In this document: positions 31,650 through 44,900 of the stretch, piece after piece
Layout of the letters: every line of letters begins with the position of its first letter
Position numbering within the stretch: position 1 is the first letter of the stretch
Origin: Apus apus
Taxonomy: Eukaryota; Chordata; Aves; Apodiformes; Apodidae
Direction of reading: 5' to 3'
Length of the DNA: 64,000 bases
NCBI RefSeq assembly: GCF_020740795.1
Contig: NC_067285.1
Coordinates: 18,220,001 to 18,284,000, forward strand
Program-made: the position numbers and the translations under genes
The notes under the pieces: model-generated
Told to the model about the DNA's origin: nothing
The model's database searches: none
What the model saw: only the letters and a program-made list of their open reading frames with translations

Positions 31650-34600
31650 TGTTTCTGGCTTTCTGTGGTTCTGAGAAGGAGCCCACTTTCAGATGTGCAT
31701 GGTGCTTCCATGTCCTCTAGTCCTTGGTTTGTTAAGTCAGGACCTGGACCACCAGAGAAGCAAATACTCTGCAAGATGGACATGCTAGTACCTGGTTGGT
31801 GAGGGTTTTTTTTCCCCATATCTGGCACAAAATTTCACAACTGAAGGTGAAGAAACAGTTTTTAATGCAATTTTATTCCAAACAGAGAAAAATCTATTCT
31901 TTCATCTTACCTGTTTCCTGGATCAGATGTATCTGTGAAACAACTATCTTATCTGTGTAAGAAATGGGTCTAATGCTTGTTTTTTTAACATAGAGAGCTT
32001 GTCTTTAGCACAACTGGATGCTTTTGCTCATCATACATGCCAGGATCTGTAAAAGCAGAATTGGGTCCAAATCAGTGCAAGTAATTTTGTATGTCTAAAA
32101 AAAAAAGCTTTTAAAAAAATATAAAGAGCCTAAATAGTTTTAGGTACGTGGATTTAATGACACAGGGAACAAAGTCTGTGGACTTAATTTGGATTTATAC
32201 TGTGTAGCCAACACTAGAACTTGGCCAAATATTCTCCCCTGGGACTTTTCATTACATTAGGACTTGTGGATCCTAACTCTTTCAACATCTGCCTTCAGAG
32301 GGATTAAATTAGATTATTGGTAGCTTTCATCCTGCAGTCTCACTTAGTCTTTGGCAAATGTCCTTCCACAGAGGAGCAGCCTTTGGGACCTGCAGAGTAA
32401 AATGCAGAGAAGGCTGAGACAAAACCCACATTAGTAAACCATAATGAGTGTCACAACAAACCATTAGGGGTGGAAGATTTGCTGTTTCCCAAACAGAGAT
32501 GTGCTTGGCCTCAGTGGGTAAGACAGGTGCTGCCATGCTCCACCACAGCACAGCACAGTGCTCTGCACTGGATCTTTCTCAGCAGGTTGTGCAGCAAAGT
32601 ATCCTTGTGCATGGAAGATGTGAAGGGGTAGGTTATGGCTTCTGGTATTGTGGTTTTGTTGTTTGGTTGGTTATGGTTTCAATTTATTTTATTTTTTCTT
32701 TTTAAATAAGGAAGAATTTTGATATAGAAGGGAGGAATTTCTAGGTAGGTGCTGATGGATTGCAGTTAGGCAAGACTTGCACTTCTGAGAGGATAGAATT
32801 TGCTTAGGTGGACAGCACAAGTCATCCAGGATGTGTAAGTACAGTTTGCTCTCACTCTGAGAGAAAGTCAGAATTTCTCTCAGGGGCTGCATCTTCAGCA
32901 AAATGGTGAGTCAAGTGCTAAATGTTTTTCTGCATTGCCTCATCACTTCTAATTACCCTTACTTGATTTGCTCACAGGAGTTTCTAGAGAAGATGGAATC
33001 TGCTTTTCTAATGCCTTGTCCAATTTTGCATGAACAAATAACTCTGAAGATTTGTTTAAGGAAGTCATATAGAAAAATTCCTGTAGAAATGAAGTGTTGC
33101 ATGACCCCTTCAGTGAACAGCACTGCCCAGTGCTGCAGGGCAGTGGAAGCCTGTGCTTCCCTCAGAAGTGTCCTCTCCTAGAAGCTGGCCCAGAAATGGG
33201 TAGGAGCAGCCAGGGCCTTCTGGCAAGTTTTCTCTCAATCCTTTATATCTCTGCAGTGGAAGCGGAGGAACCTCCCTCTTCAGAGGCCTTGGTACTACAA
33301 ACATCCACTTCTATTGCTCTGTATCCAGGGACCAAGAGCTGCAAGACTTGCACCTAGCTTCCAGATGCTGGTGACTGTACCTGGTTAGGTCCAAGTTCCT
33401 GTGCAGATTTCAGGACAGGCTCTGGTGCTTCAGTTTCTTGCAATAGGCATCTCTCTCCAACACACAACCTGGGTTGAGGATCGACCCAAAACTCCCCTTC
33501 CATCTCTCCCATTGCACAGCCACAATGCAGAAAGCAGTGAGACTGTGACAGCTCTAGCAAATGCTGAGAAAGGGAAGTAGTTAGCAGGTGCTGCACCATG
33601 AGTGGGAGGTGATGAGAAAGAAGTGGGTGAGCAAGGAGTTGAGCAGGTTGAAGATAACACTTGAACTGAATTTACCTGCCTTTTTTGATTGGCTCTTTGG
33701 TTTTCAAGTCACCCTGTATCTTCAGTTCAGTTAGTTCTTGATTCAGCCAGCTAGCATGCTATGAATGTTAAGAAAACAATCAGTCAAGAAGTAATTTTGA
33801 GTTTATTGCTCTGAAATTTGCATGTTAATTTAAGCAAGGCCACTGCACATCTCAACACTTGCTGCCCACTCAGTTCTAAGAAAGCAGAAAGCCATAATTA
33901 TGCTGAACATTTTTCCTAAGTAAGATGTATGTTTAAGTCCTATTTGTATTTATACATACAAAAAATGTGCATGTATATGTGTATTTATATACAGTGATAT
34001 ATGCAATTCATTTTACATGTGTATAAAAGGTGTGTGTAGAAAGCAGTCAGTAACCTAAAAGTCCAATATAATTCCACCCTGGGTGCTCCAGCTAGAAAGC
34101 ACAGATAATTTTATTAAACCTGCTATTGAGCTTGGCCTGTAAATTGACTCTAACTTAGTGCTGCCTATAATATTAATCAAGAAATGGCGCTGCAGAGAAA
34201 TTAGAGTTTTCAGGCCTTGGAAGGGACACCTGAGATGTATAGTAGCCCTTCCAGCGGGAACACTGAAGAGACAGCCTACATCCAGACAGAGCTGTGCTAG
34301 GGATCAGTTGGAATTCAATGCTTTATCTCATTGGAAAAGGGAATTGTGTGAAGATTAAAGCCTTTTGAGGAAACTGATTGATTTTGGCAGCATCTTCCCT
34401 TTGGGAAAAGTGTAGTGAAATGGCTTGCTTGGAAGCAACAGTTTGTGCCTCATCCGTGCCAGTCATTCAGTGCCTCACACAGATTTCTTTCTCAAGAGTC
34501 ATTGCACCAAGGCTGTGACAAAGGAATTACACTGCAGACCATCCCCACCTGGGACTGAATTCCATAAGAGTAGGACTGGGAAACTGCAAATCACCAGCAG

Positions 34601-35539
34601 GTCTTGCTGCAGAACAGGCAGAGAGCACTCAGTCAGCTAACAGCCAACAGCTCCCCATTGCCTCAAAGGGCTCTTCACTTGACCTTTCCTTCTCCATCAT
34701 GGCTTTGCCTCACAGTTCTGGATGAAATAGTGTAGAAGATACCAGGATTTCCTGAGGGAGATTGCATTTCTCAGTGAGGCTCTAGATTATGAGGCTTTTG
34801 AAGAATTGTTATCTGTGCAAATGTATTTTTTTGGGAAAGACTCAGTTTAGAAATAGAGATGTTATAGGAGGCCATTGTTTTACGGACCTATATGCACTGA
34901 ACTTCTAGCAGATTGACTAATTAGGCTCCTAGACAGTTTATATGTGTATAAGGAGCAAGCACCATCTACTAGCAGGAGCTCGTGTGGGCAGGGAACTGAG
35001 TTATTGCAATATTTTGGCTAAGCTGCACTCAGCTGTTGTTTCTCAGGTTAGCCTAATCATCTTGATGAGTTTCACAACAGAAGAACCAGATTCAGGTACA
35101 ATCTCAGTATGGCCAGGCCCAGGAGATGCTCAACAGACTATATGTTCCTTCCAGCTCTGGTCTGCCCTGTTTGTGTCCTAAATAGCACTGTTTTCTGTCT
35201 CTTTCTACTCCTCCTTCACCATTTCTCCATTACAGCATTACTGGAACTGCTCTGAAGGCACTTAATCTCCCTGAAATTCTTCTTCCATTTTAACTGTAGA
35301 CTGCCCTGCAGAGAAAGGGAGAGAGAAGGAGCTGGAGAGAGAATTATAACATATAACACATACTTACAAACCTGCTCTTGCGTAGATGCTGCCAAGTGGA
35401 CTGGGACATGACGTGTAACAGCCAGGGCTCTACTGTGTCTCTTCCAGACAGTGTCTGTGATTTCTTCTCCTCTGTGGAGACTATGTGTTGGCAACAGCCA
35501 CTTTACATCTGTCCCACAGTGTTGCCGGGTGACAGTTGT

Positions 35540-35590
35540 CTTATTTTTTTTTATTATTATTATTTTTTCCTTATTTTCTTTTTTTTTTAA
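35540..35590 (+). repeat. T-rich simple repeat
   Basis: T runs with ATTATTATTATT units over about 50 bases. The hydrophobic open frame here is an artefact. Confidence 0.8.
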
Positions 35591-35999
35591 TGGACATTAC
35601 CAAAGCACAGAGGGATTGAAATTAGCTATCCACTTGGCCTAATCCAGCCAACAGTTCCAGATGAAAAAACAAAGTAAGCTTGAAAAGTACTTCAGCATTT
35701 CACTGTGTAATTTTAAAATTAAAATGCTTGGATTATTCCTTTTAAAGAAACCTTCCTTGTCTAAAAGTTAATTGAATCACTAAAATAATTTGAGACAAAA
35801 CAAATGGTCCTTTGCTGATAATCCATTATTTTTTTTCCCTTTTTTTTACTGTTTCATTAAATTTCAGTTCAGCCCAAATCAATTATGGCATTCCTTCCCT
35901 AAGTTTCTTAACTCAGCTACCAAAAAGTCAGCCTCTTTCCAGCTCCTCTCCATCCATATTCTCAGTCAAAAGCTTCTTCTTGATCTCACCACATATTGT

Positions 36000-38900
36000 T
36001 TTATCAAGGCTGAATGACCGGACCCCATTATTCCTCCTATGATGGGTGCATCCCTTCACCACCAACCTTGCTAGTTTCCTCCTTTTACTAAGGCTCAAGT
36101 CTTTTTTAGTGTCCCTGCTCTAATTGGAACACCAAGCACGTGTAACTGCTCATGCTAAGGCGGAGTGTGTCTTCAGGACTGCTCATTCACAGAAAATCCC
36201 TTTATTTGTGAGTATGACAACAATGGCCACGTCCTCACTGTTGTAAAGTGCAACAGCCCCAATACCGTCACATGGGTCCCAGGTGTTTTACAGTCCTCTG
36301 TAGAGATGGTTCATCCAGAAAGACCACAAGATACTTTACAGCTAAAAGTCACTTTACCTGTGGCTGATATGTACCCAGCTTTGTTCTATCTATCACTCTT
36401 ACTAGACTTCCTTTCCTTACAGGCAAAACTCTTGCAAGCCTCCTACTTGGGTAATCTGTTCTTCATCATCCTGTGTATTACAATCCACATATTTACACAA
36501 TTGGCCTATGTGAGAAATAAGATCCACATCACCTCTCATCTGTACTCCCCTCTGGAAAATATTTCACTGCTGGGCTGTCAGGAATCATTACAAACCTGAG
36601 GAGCCAATGCCCTCATTTGAATGCTTTCAGCTCACCTCCAGGACCAAAGATGATGTATGAGCTGTGTTAGGCTCTCTGCTTTTCCCCAGTGTTCAGGAAA
36701 AAAAAAAAAAAAATCCTCTCTGGAAAGGAGGGTGCTTATTGCTACAGGAGTCTTAACACATCTGCACTTAAAGAGCAGAGAGTGATAAAGATCTGAGCCT
36801 CCCATCACTGCAAGGTACTCCACAGGCTGTGCAACACAAAGCACTCCAACAGAGTGAATGTTACTCCCAGTTACGGAGGGAATAGACACTGATCATTCTG
36901 TCCTAGCTTGATGCACGGGATCTTGCTGGCAGTGCCTTGGAGGATCATTCTCATCATCCTCCTGGCAGCTGCCCTGCTCCTGCTCAGTTTACACTGCAAG
37001 TTGTGCTGGTGTCACCTGCCAGTGCCAATATGTGTCCAGCACTCACACACTCCACAGGTACTAGTACATGTCAGGATGTCTCTCAGCCTTCCTGCAGCCC
37101 TTCTCTTTACCTCCAAAGTAAAAAAAAGTAAAAAGTATCCTCACCTCATGAAGAAATTAGGAGGAGAAATGTCTTCACGTGAGAATGCCAAAGCCCATAC
37201 AAGTTATTCAAACAAATGCCACTTCTGTTGAGACCCAGCTAAGCAAGACAGGAAAATTATATGAGTGTCACTTCAATGCACAAAAACAGATTTTATATTT
37301 TTGTTTTTCTTGTTTATTTTGATGGGTAAAATTGTCTCAACAATATTTCCTTCAAACAATTGTGTTTAAAAAAGGAGAATGATAAGGGTAAATAGCGAGA
37401 GAAAATGGACAGTTTCCCTGTTTGTTTAATCCTCAGTGTCCCTTCATCACCAGGAAGAAGTTGTGGAGAAGAAGTTTCAAAACAAATAGGATCATAATAG
37501 ATTTGGATAATTACTTTATTGGGAGAAGGGTGAAAAATTAATAATAACAACAACAACAAAAAAAAAATCAACAGAAGTGCTTTATCAGAAAGTGAACACT
37601 GGCTATGGTAGCTCTCCAAGGATCCCTTCTGTCAGTATCCCAGGGCTGCAGTGGCTCAGCCATGGTGGCCTGGGCAGCTCCCTGGCAGTCACAGCTGGGA
37701 TGTGTTGACCAGGTTGCTGCACGTGTCCCCTTGGCAGTGAGGGTATCTAGACAAGAGCTCTTCCCTTACCTCAGCCCCTGCAGCCAGCAGGACACCTCCA
37801 CCTATACCCACACCTTCTCCTCCTCTCTAAACATTGCTTCAAGGGGTGAAAATAAAAAAGAGAAAGGGGGCTTAGGAGTGCCCTGAGAGGGGTTCAGATA
37901 CCGTGACCCCCTGTTTCCCATCAACACACAAAAGCCAAGCACCCTTTTCTCTGTTTACTACCCATTTAAAAGGGTTTCACTGTTTTATGTCAGCTCCCAG
38001 ATGACACAATGTCACATTCAGAAATAATGAGGCCAGGAGAATGTCATTAGACTAAATACAAACGTAGTGCCCAGAACCAGCCCAGACCTTTGCCCCAACG
38101 TCAAATGAATTCAATGCTAAATCTTGGATGCAGATAGCCCAGAGCTTGACCCAATTCTGGTTCAGACTAGATCCAGACCTTGAACTTGAGAAAAATTTGT
38201 TAGTTTTTTTTTTTTACTTTTGATTTTCATGCACTACTTAGTTTCTGTCTGTATGCCAGATATGAAAGAAGAAATGCAGAAATACTGCAAAGGAGGTCAT
38301 TCTTCAGCTCCCACCAGTCAGACCAGAAGGGGAAGCAGTTAAAAAGTCTAGATGTGTTTGAAAGACTTCCAGCACTCATTTGCAAACTCCTCAAATCTTA
38401 ATCAATTCCCAGTGATCATACAATCTGCTAGGTCTTTCACGCAAATTGATCTCAGTGAGGTCTACTCCACACCCTATCTTTTCTGTCTGACTGTTGTCTC
38501 TAAGGGTTGAAACAAAAGATAATTGAAATAAATATTATCAGAGAACCTAAATATGGGGGGTTTACCTGACATTTTGTCTCTGAAATAAACTCAGAGTGGT
38601 CATAGTCTCCAATCAGCCCACAGCTTCTCGTAGAGTGTAGGTGGGGGCAGAAGCCAGATTTTCCAGATCACACAAAATTCACTTTTTTTTTTTTTTTTTT
38701 TAATCCATTCTGAAATGGAGCAAAGCCAAAATAAATAAGCAGAAGAAAAGAATACTGAAAAGCAAAGATGAAAGGGAAAGACAGTCCAGTGTAGTTTTTT
38801 CTAGACTGGAGACTTCTGGATGATCCATTTTGGCCAAAGGTTTCTCTTTCAAAACCACCAGTTTTCAAAAAGGAAAATAATTGCCATGAACCTTCTGTGA

Positions 38901-41900
38901 TTTTTCATTTGCTGTACAATTATGATAGTTAAGCTTACTTTTCTCTGGCAGTTGCTGATTTTATTTGATGTCTTTCTCTTTCTCTTCTTCTTAGGCAGCC
39001 TTAGTAATTTCTAGTTGAAACCCTTTTCCTTTCCAAAATTATTTCTTTCCTTCCTCACACAGATATTTTCATTGCTGGCTTGGAGATGAGCATATGATCT
39101 TCATGTTCCCAGAGCATTCATAATTCCTACTGACCTCAGCATCTTCAGCAAACTAAACTGCAGAATTCAGACTTAAAATGAGTTTCAGATTGCAGCTATT
39201 CTGTTTGGAAGCTGGGCTGACTTTTAAAAGTGTGTAAAATGAAGGATGGGGCATAAGCTCTCAGCTGCATGATACCAGGCTACACTAGCCTTGACTAGCA
39301 TTGTCCAACATAAAGAAATCCTGTATCTAGAGACCTGTTAAACAAATAACTCACAGCACAAGGAAACAGGTTATCTCTGAAAGCTCTGCATAAAGCTCAC
39401 ATCTGTACCTATCTTTACTTTTCTTTGGTCTGCTCTTATTCCTGATGGCTTGTTGCCAGGGAAGGGTTTATTAGTGAAATTCACCTGGGACTAGTTTTGA
39501 AAGCCTAAAAATCAATCATGACTTTAAGCTTCACCTCCTGCCCTTTCTGTAGGAATAACACTAGTCCAATCACCCTCCCTTCTACTCAGTTTGCTTTGCT
39601 TTGTTAAGTTATTTATCAATAAAAATTCCACAGCCAGCACATAACTGGATTTCAAGAAAAGCTTTCAAAACTGAGCTGCACTACATTGCAAGAGGTTGGC
39701 AATTAACTTGACAGAGGAGTTATTAGCACTTGCAGGTTTGCATCTGTTTTCACTGCCTGCTTCTTTCAGAGCAATCATTTTCTCATTGTATTCTGGTTGT
39801 GGAGGGAGCAGGTGAAAACAAGCCACAGTTTCATTACTGGCCGGCTCTGGTGGTTGGCAGATACTCGTTGCAGTGCCAGCGAAATAACATGATAGGAAAT
39901 ATTAGTGGCTATGGCTTTCAAACTGGTGCTTAATGGGAAAGACTTAGGGCTAAGAAAAAACACATACAACAGGCTGCAGATAGATTTCAAGAATTCTCTA
40001 TTTAAGGATATATCTCATCTGGATAATCCACTGTCACAGGTAAGATGGGCTGTGGAATCTGGGAGGCAAAAATGTTTTGGGTTTTACCCCCAGTGATACA
40101 TGGTTTTGGAAAAGAGTGGCTTCCTTTGGGTGAATGGTGGGTGTGAAGCACAACCACAGATCATTGTATCCTTCTGTCTGTCACCACAGATATTCCTACA
40201 GGACAGGCACCCAAACCACTCAAGCTGATTGGCCAGTGAAACTAGCAAAAGCAGCAACAAATATTAGTCCATTCCTTTTGCTTTCCCTTCCTTACTTTTA
40301 CTCCATCTTTTCAAGCCTTTGTATTAAAGGCATTCTTCCCTGAGGCAGGTAAGTGGTGGAGATGCAAATGGAGGTGCAGATAGATAACACTGGAGCCTGA
40401 CTGGTCTCTCCTTTCTCACCACTATTCTGCCTCCAACAAGGCTGTGTATAGCCCAAGGGCAGAGGCTCTCAAGAGGGGGGTTTATACCACCAAGGTACAC
40501 AGGCAGTGCAGGCTGCTGCATGGCATAGTGACAGGCAGAGCTTCACCAGTGTCACAGCCAGCAGTGTAAACAGACCTTAATGTTACAACCTGCAGTGCCC
40601 AGCAAAACATTACTGGGGTTCTGCTCTGCTAAGCTGTGCAAGGAGCTTTCATACTTCGTTACATGCTTGCAAGAGAGCAGAAGCAAAGCTGTGCTGCTAG
40701 GCAAATCCCGTTCAACTGGTAGAGTGATCTCCTCCCAAGTGTAGCTCTCCCACGGGAAGTGGTTCCTTGTCCTCTTGGAGCTACGCTGGGCTAGCTTGCA
40801 AGGAATTGCCTGCAGTGTCTCCTTTCCGTTGCAGCTGGCTCCACTGTTTCCCCATGGTGGCCATTAGATGTTCCCCTCTCCATCACCTGTTCCAAGAGTT
40901 TTCCTTCCTTCATCCAGGAATGAAGGTGACGGAGCTCTTTCTGTTACCAAGGGCCCTTCTCACATCCTACAGGCATTTACTCTGCTCTGTCTGTCAGCCT
41001 CCATGATCCCAGATCCTTCTCATTTTCGTGTTTCACATAGCAAGCCCATTCATCATCTCTGACAAGTGCTGGGTCTGATTTTGATTTCCTAGCTGGCACC
41101 AGAAAGGAGTGGACTGCTTTGGGGCTGCAGGGATGTGCAGGCATTTCTGATGAAGCAGATGGAGGTTACAAATTGGATTGGGGTCTAAACCATACTTTCA
41201 GCTCCAAACACTTCTGAAATTAAGCTTGGGACTGAATCTAGGTTTGAAGTTTAGTTTGGTTCCTATTATGAAAAGGAGCCAGAGCTAAGCACCTGAATGC
41301 TTGAGCTGGACTGTCTTGAACCCTCTAAATGAAACACAGCATATGTCTCAGCCTGTCTTTCTGAGGGTTAAGAGCTGGAGGCCAGGAGAGGGAAGAGGAG
41401 GGTCTTCTTAGAACCACTGGCCTGGTCTGGGCCACCCACCTCCACATATTTCTGCTAGAGGTGGCCGAAAGAAAGGCTGATTCTATTGCAGGAAATGTGA
41501 TTTCTTTACAGCTTGCTTCCTGATTGAACAAAACCAGAAGACCAAATTATTAAAGTATTTTAAAGGCAAAGAATTTCAGGGGAATTGAATTAGGAGTATG
41601 GAAACAACATTTTTTTGAGGTATTCTGAGCAAAGATTAAAAAAAAAAAGAAGTAACAGCAAAATTGATGAGAGCAGCTTTTTCCATCTCGAATGAATGTT
41701 TTGAAACAAAATAACTTTATTTTGCTCCAAAGCTGAAGTGGAGGCAAGTTTTCTTTTTGCTTCATTTCATCTTCCTGGAATACTGAAAAACATCTGTCAC
41801 AAAGGCCAGATCCCTCTTGCCTCCCCTCAAATATTGCTTTCACTTGAAAACACAGTTTCTGATAGGAAAAACTTTTGGGGCAAAAGAACCGTCTTGGTGA

Positions 41901-44900
41901 GAATGGACACGGAGCTGTTTGGGAACAAGTTGTAACTCAGTGCAATGTCTCCCTTCACAGAGAACTTCTCCAGCCACTTGGTTCCTCCCTTGTACACCGG
42001 CTTGTAAATAAAACCTAAAGGCCTTTTGCTCCCTGCAGCCCCAGCAGATGGAAATAATCTGGGCTGGTTGTGTATCATGTTACACCCTGGGGAAATCAGG
42101 CAGGTGGTGACACAGTTAACTTTAGCTGGAACTTTTAAGGAGTTGCAGTCTCCATAGTGCCCAAGGGCAGCCTTTCCCTCCAACTGGCAGAGCCAGGCAA
42201 AGGTAACAGAGTGAGTGGGGAGAGTGATACGTGCTTTTTCTGCCTCTCGTCTGGCATGTTGACTCTGTACTGGCTGTGGCTGCCCCTGGCTCCCTGTTCC
42301 AGCTGAAAGGAGCTGGTTGCTTGCAGTGGGGAAACCCCTGCCCTTGTATGTGCTTCACCTGCCTTCCAGAGGCTGGGAGTAACCTTCAGGGAGCGGGGGT
42401 TCACCATCCACAGCAAAAGCTTCAGCCAAGGCTAGAAAGCAAATGCTGATTCCAGTCTCTAACCTATTTTTTTTTTTTTTTGCCTAATTTCAACATGCCA
42501 GTTCTCAGTCTAGAAGTGCTATTTTTCCTTACTGTGAAATTCTGCTTGGATTTAAGACTGTTCCTTCTTCCCTTGCAAATAATTTTCATTTACTTATTCA
42601 TGTATATCTGGCAGGTCATCCCAGAAGGCAAGGGTTAAGTTATGCAGTGATTTTCAAGTGAGACCACTCAGTTTTGGCAGGGTCTGTGCTCCCCACTCCT
42701 GCTCCCTCTGTTTGATGAGGTTCAGGTCAGGGATAACTTGTGCAGAGAATATGTAGTGATGAGGTGATCTGGGATCTGCTCATTCCTTTGCTGAATGATT
42801 AGAAAATATTTCAGAGCTCCCCCATCTCTGACCCATCTGTTGTTTTTTAAATATTCCGTGGGATCTGGAGGGAAAAGTCAATTATATTTCATAGAAATAT
42901 CAGTTGGTTTTGCAAAACTATTTTGCAGTCTTCTTCCATTTTTCAAGAAGATTCTTGGAAAGGGAAAGAAAAGATAGTTGACTTTTTAGAAAGCGTTTTA
43001 AATAAAAAGTTTCAGGCTCTATACTTCAGTTAAAAAAAAAAAAAAAAGCCAAAAAAACAAACTAGTCCAGCACAATATACAAGAAAAAGAAATATAAGGC
43101 TGGGAGAATTCAGAGGAGAAGGAGAACCACATTCATCTTTGAATTAAGTCGAAGTCTAGTTTAAACAGGAAACATGATGCAACCAATTCCTCTGCCTATC
43201 ATTCTGTTCCCAAACACAGAAATAAACCAAACCTTTAGCAGCACAGGATTTGCCTACACACAATCACGTTGCTTTAAGAGAACATGAAAGTGGTACACAT
43301 CTTGCCCAGTTTCTGTACATTGTTTTCTTTGTAGAAATGCATCTTAGAGTTGGACTGCTCTTTCCAGTAGGCAGCAGGGGATATGCTGTGCTGAAGCAAG
43401 GCATCTTTCTTTTGATATAACCTCATTCACGCTGAAGGCTGTTCCTCTCATCCACAGGCAGAAAAAACACATTCCTGACCAAAGCTGTTTTGGGGATACA
43501 GAGCTTGTCTTAAAAGAAGTTACCCTTGCTACAAAAAAAAAACACATGCCCTTCATGGAGGCCCATTCTCTGAGGCCTCTTCCAAGCCCTTCAAACTAGT
43601 TTTGAATGATGCAGGCTGCCAAAGGAGAAAGCACACTTTTAGTTTAATATTACATCTGTGCCAGTGGTTTTACTACACTGGCTCCACTATCCTATCTCAC
43701 TTAGTGACAGCAGAAAAGCTTTAGGCCAAAACATATTTCTTATGGTGACAGAAAAGCTATCAGGCAGTTAGTATCAATGCAGCTCCAAGAGAGGCCTGGT
43801 TGGTTTGCCCAGCCTGTTGGATTGCTCCTTTCAGCACTGTTGATAGGATGGAGAATATACCAGTCAATAGCATAACACTACTGCATGTATCAGTAGGGAC
43901 CTTATCCCAAAAGGAAGCTCTGGAATCAGAAGTGTGATTAGAGGCAGGAAGAGAGATTACAGCCCAGGGAAACACGTTGGGCAAGAAGATACTGAAAATA
44001 GTGGGACTTTGCTTTACAGCAAAGATAAAAAACTAGGGACATTATGGAAGTAGACAAGACTATCAGTGCTGTATAGAAGCCAGATCATCACAGAGCTTCT
44101 GTTGCTCTGTCTCCTAATACAGGAATATCCTGGATGTGCCCAGATACTCTGTGAAGTTGAGTCATAACACTTGAATGTAACTAGATAAATGATTTCTCCA
44201 TATACTGCAAATAAATAGGAGGCTTTTGATGCCTGGAGATTAGAGAGGCTGGGAATTAAATAGGATGTTCCTCAAACTCATGGGAATATTCAAGATTATA
44301 TTAATGTATAGTTTCAAAAACAAGAGTTTGGGGAAAGTTATAAAACACATTGGCAGACAACTGCTAATAAAGTAAATTAGTAAGCAAGTTCCCCAGTGGG
44401 TAGTTTCTCTCTTCCTTAGGAGCACCTGGTTCTGAGTATAACTGGAGTTGGGATATTGGCCCAGATTTCAGGCAATTTGGCAAGCCTCAGGTTCTTCCCT
44501 TCTGAATTTACTCCTATAAGTCAACTATGGTTCAAAATGCTCAATTTTCTGTCTTCCTTTCTCTGCCTTTTCTCAGTATCTCTTGCTGCTTTCCTTATTC
44601 ACACAAACAAGGCTAGTGTTAGCACACTGGACTCCTCTAACCAGCATCCATGCTCCTACAAGCTGTCGAAACTAAGCTTTGTAGAAAGACAAGTAATATT
44701 TTTATACAAGTTTTGGTTCTAGCCAAGACTGGCTCCTCTTGTGGCATTTCCATACCAATCACAAACCTCCAGAGGATTTCTGGGCTCAAGAAATTTGCAG
44801 CTTCATTCTGCTCACTGTAGAATTTGGAATAACTTAGATAAACATTGGTTAATCAGTACAACTTCTCATGCTTATCTGTAAGAAAACCAGACTGCCTACT

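Larger units (their letters stand above)
24470..36000. other. Gene-poor region directly downstream of CXCL12
   Basis: No supported coding gene. It holds a T/G simple repeat (24715-24797), an A-rich tract (26121-26190), a CR1 relic (26230-26480), a (GTTT)n tract (27975-28032), a palindromic repeat relic (29240-29330), (AT)n at 30489-30507, a pyrimidine tract with an exon-like sequence after it (31278-31390) and (CTAA)n at 31604-31649. Open frames are short, overlap in several frames and show no recognisable domain. Confidence 0.6.

Noticed and set aside
35090..35165. CR1-like ending (CAACAGACTATATGTTCCTTCCAGCTC)
   Set aside because: Suggestive but too short and without the preceding CR1 body, so not called.
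36165..37231. Two plus-strand frames (144 and 107 residues), the second with a hydrophobic stretch and then cysteines
   Set aside because: The hydrophobic run ILIILLAAALLLLSLHC suggests a membrane segment, but there is no known family, no exon signals linking the two, and the tail is low complexity. Protein conservation could not be tested.
41827..42183. Minus-strand frame of 118 residues with five Cys/Gly-Pro-like words
   Set aside because: It looked slightly protein-like (ISPGCNMIHN, GFIYKPVYKGG), but I recognise no family and see no supporting splice sites.
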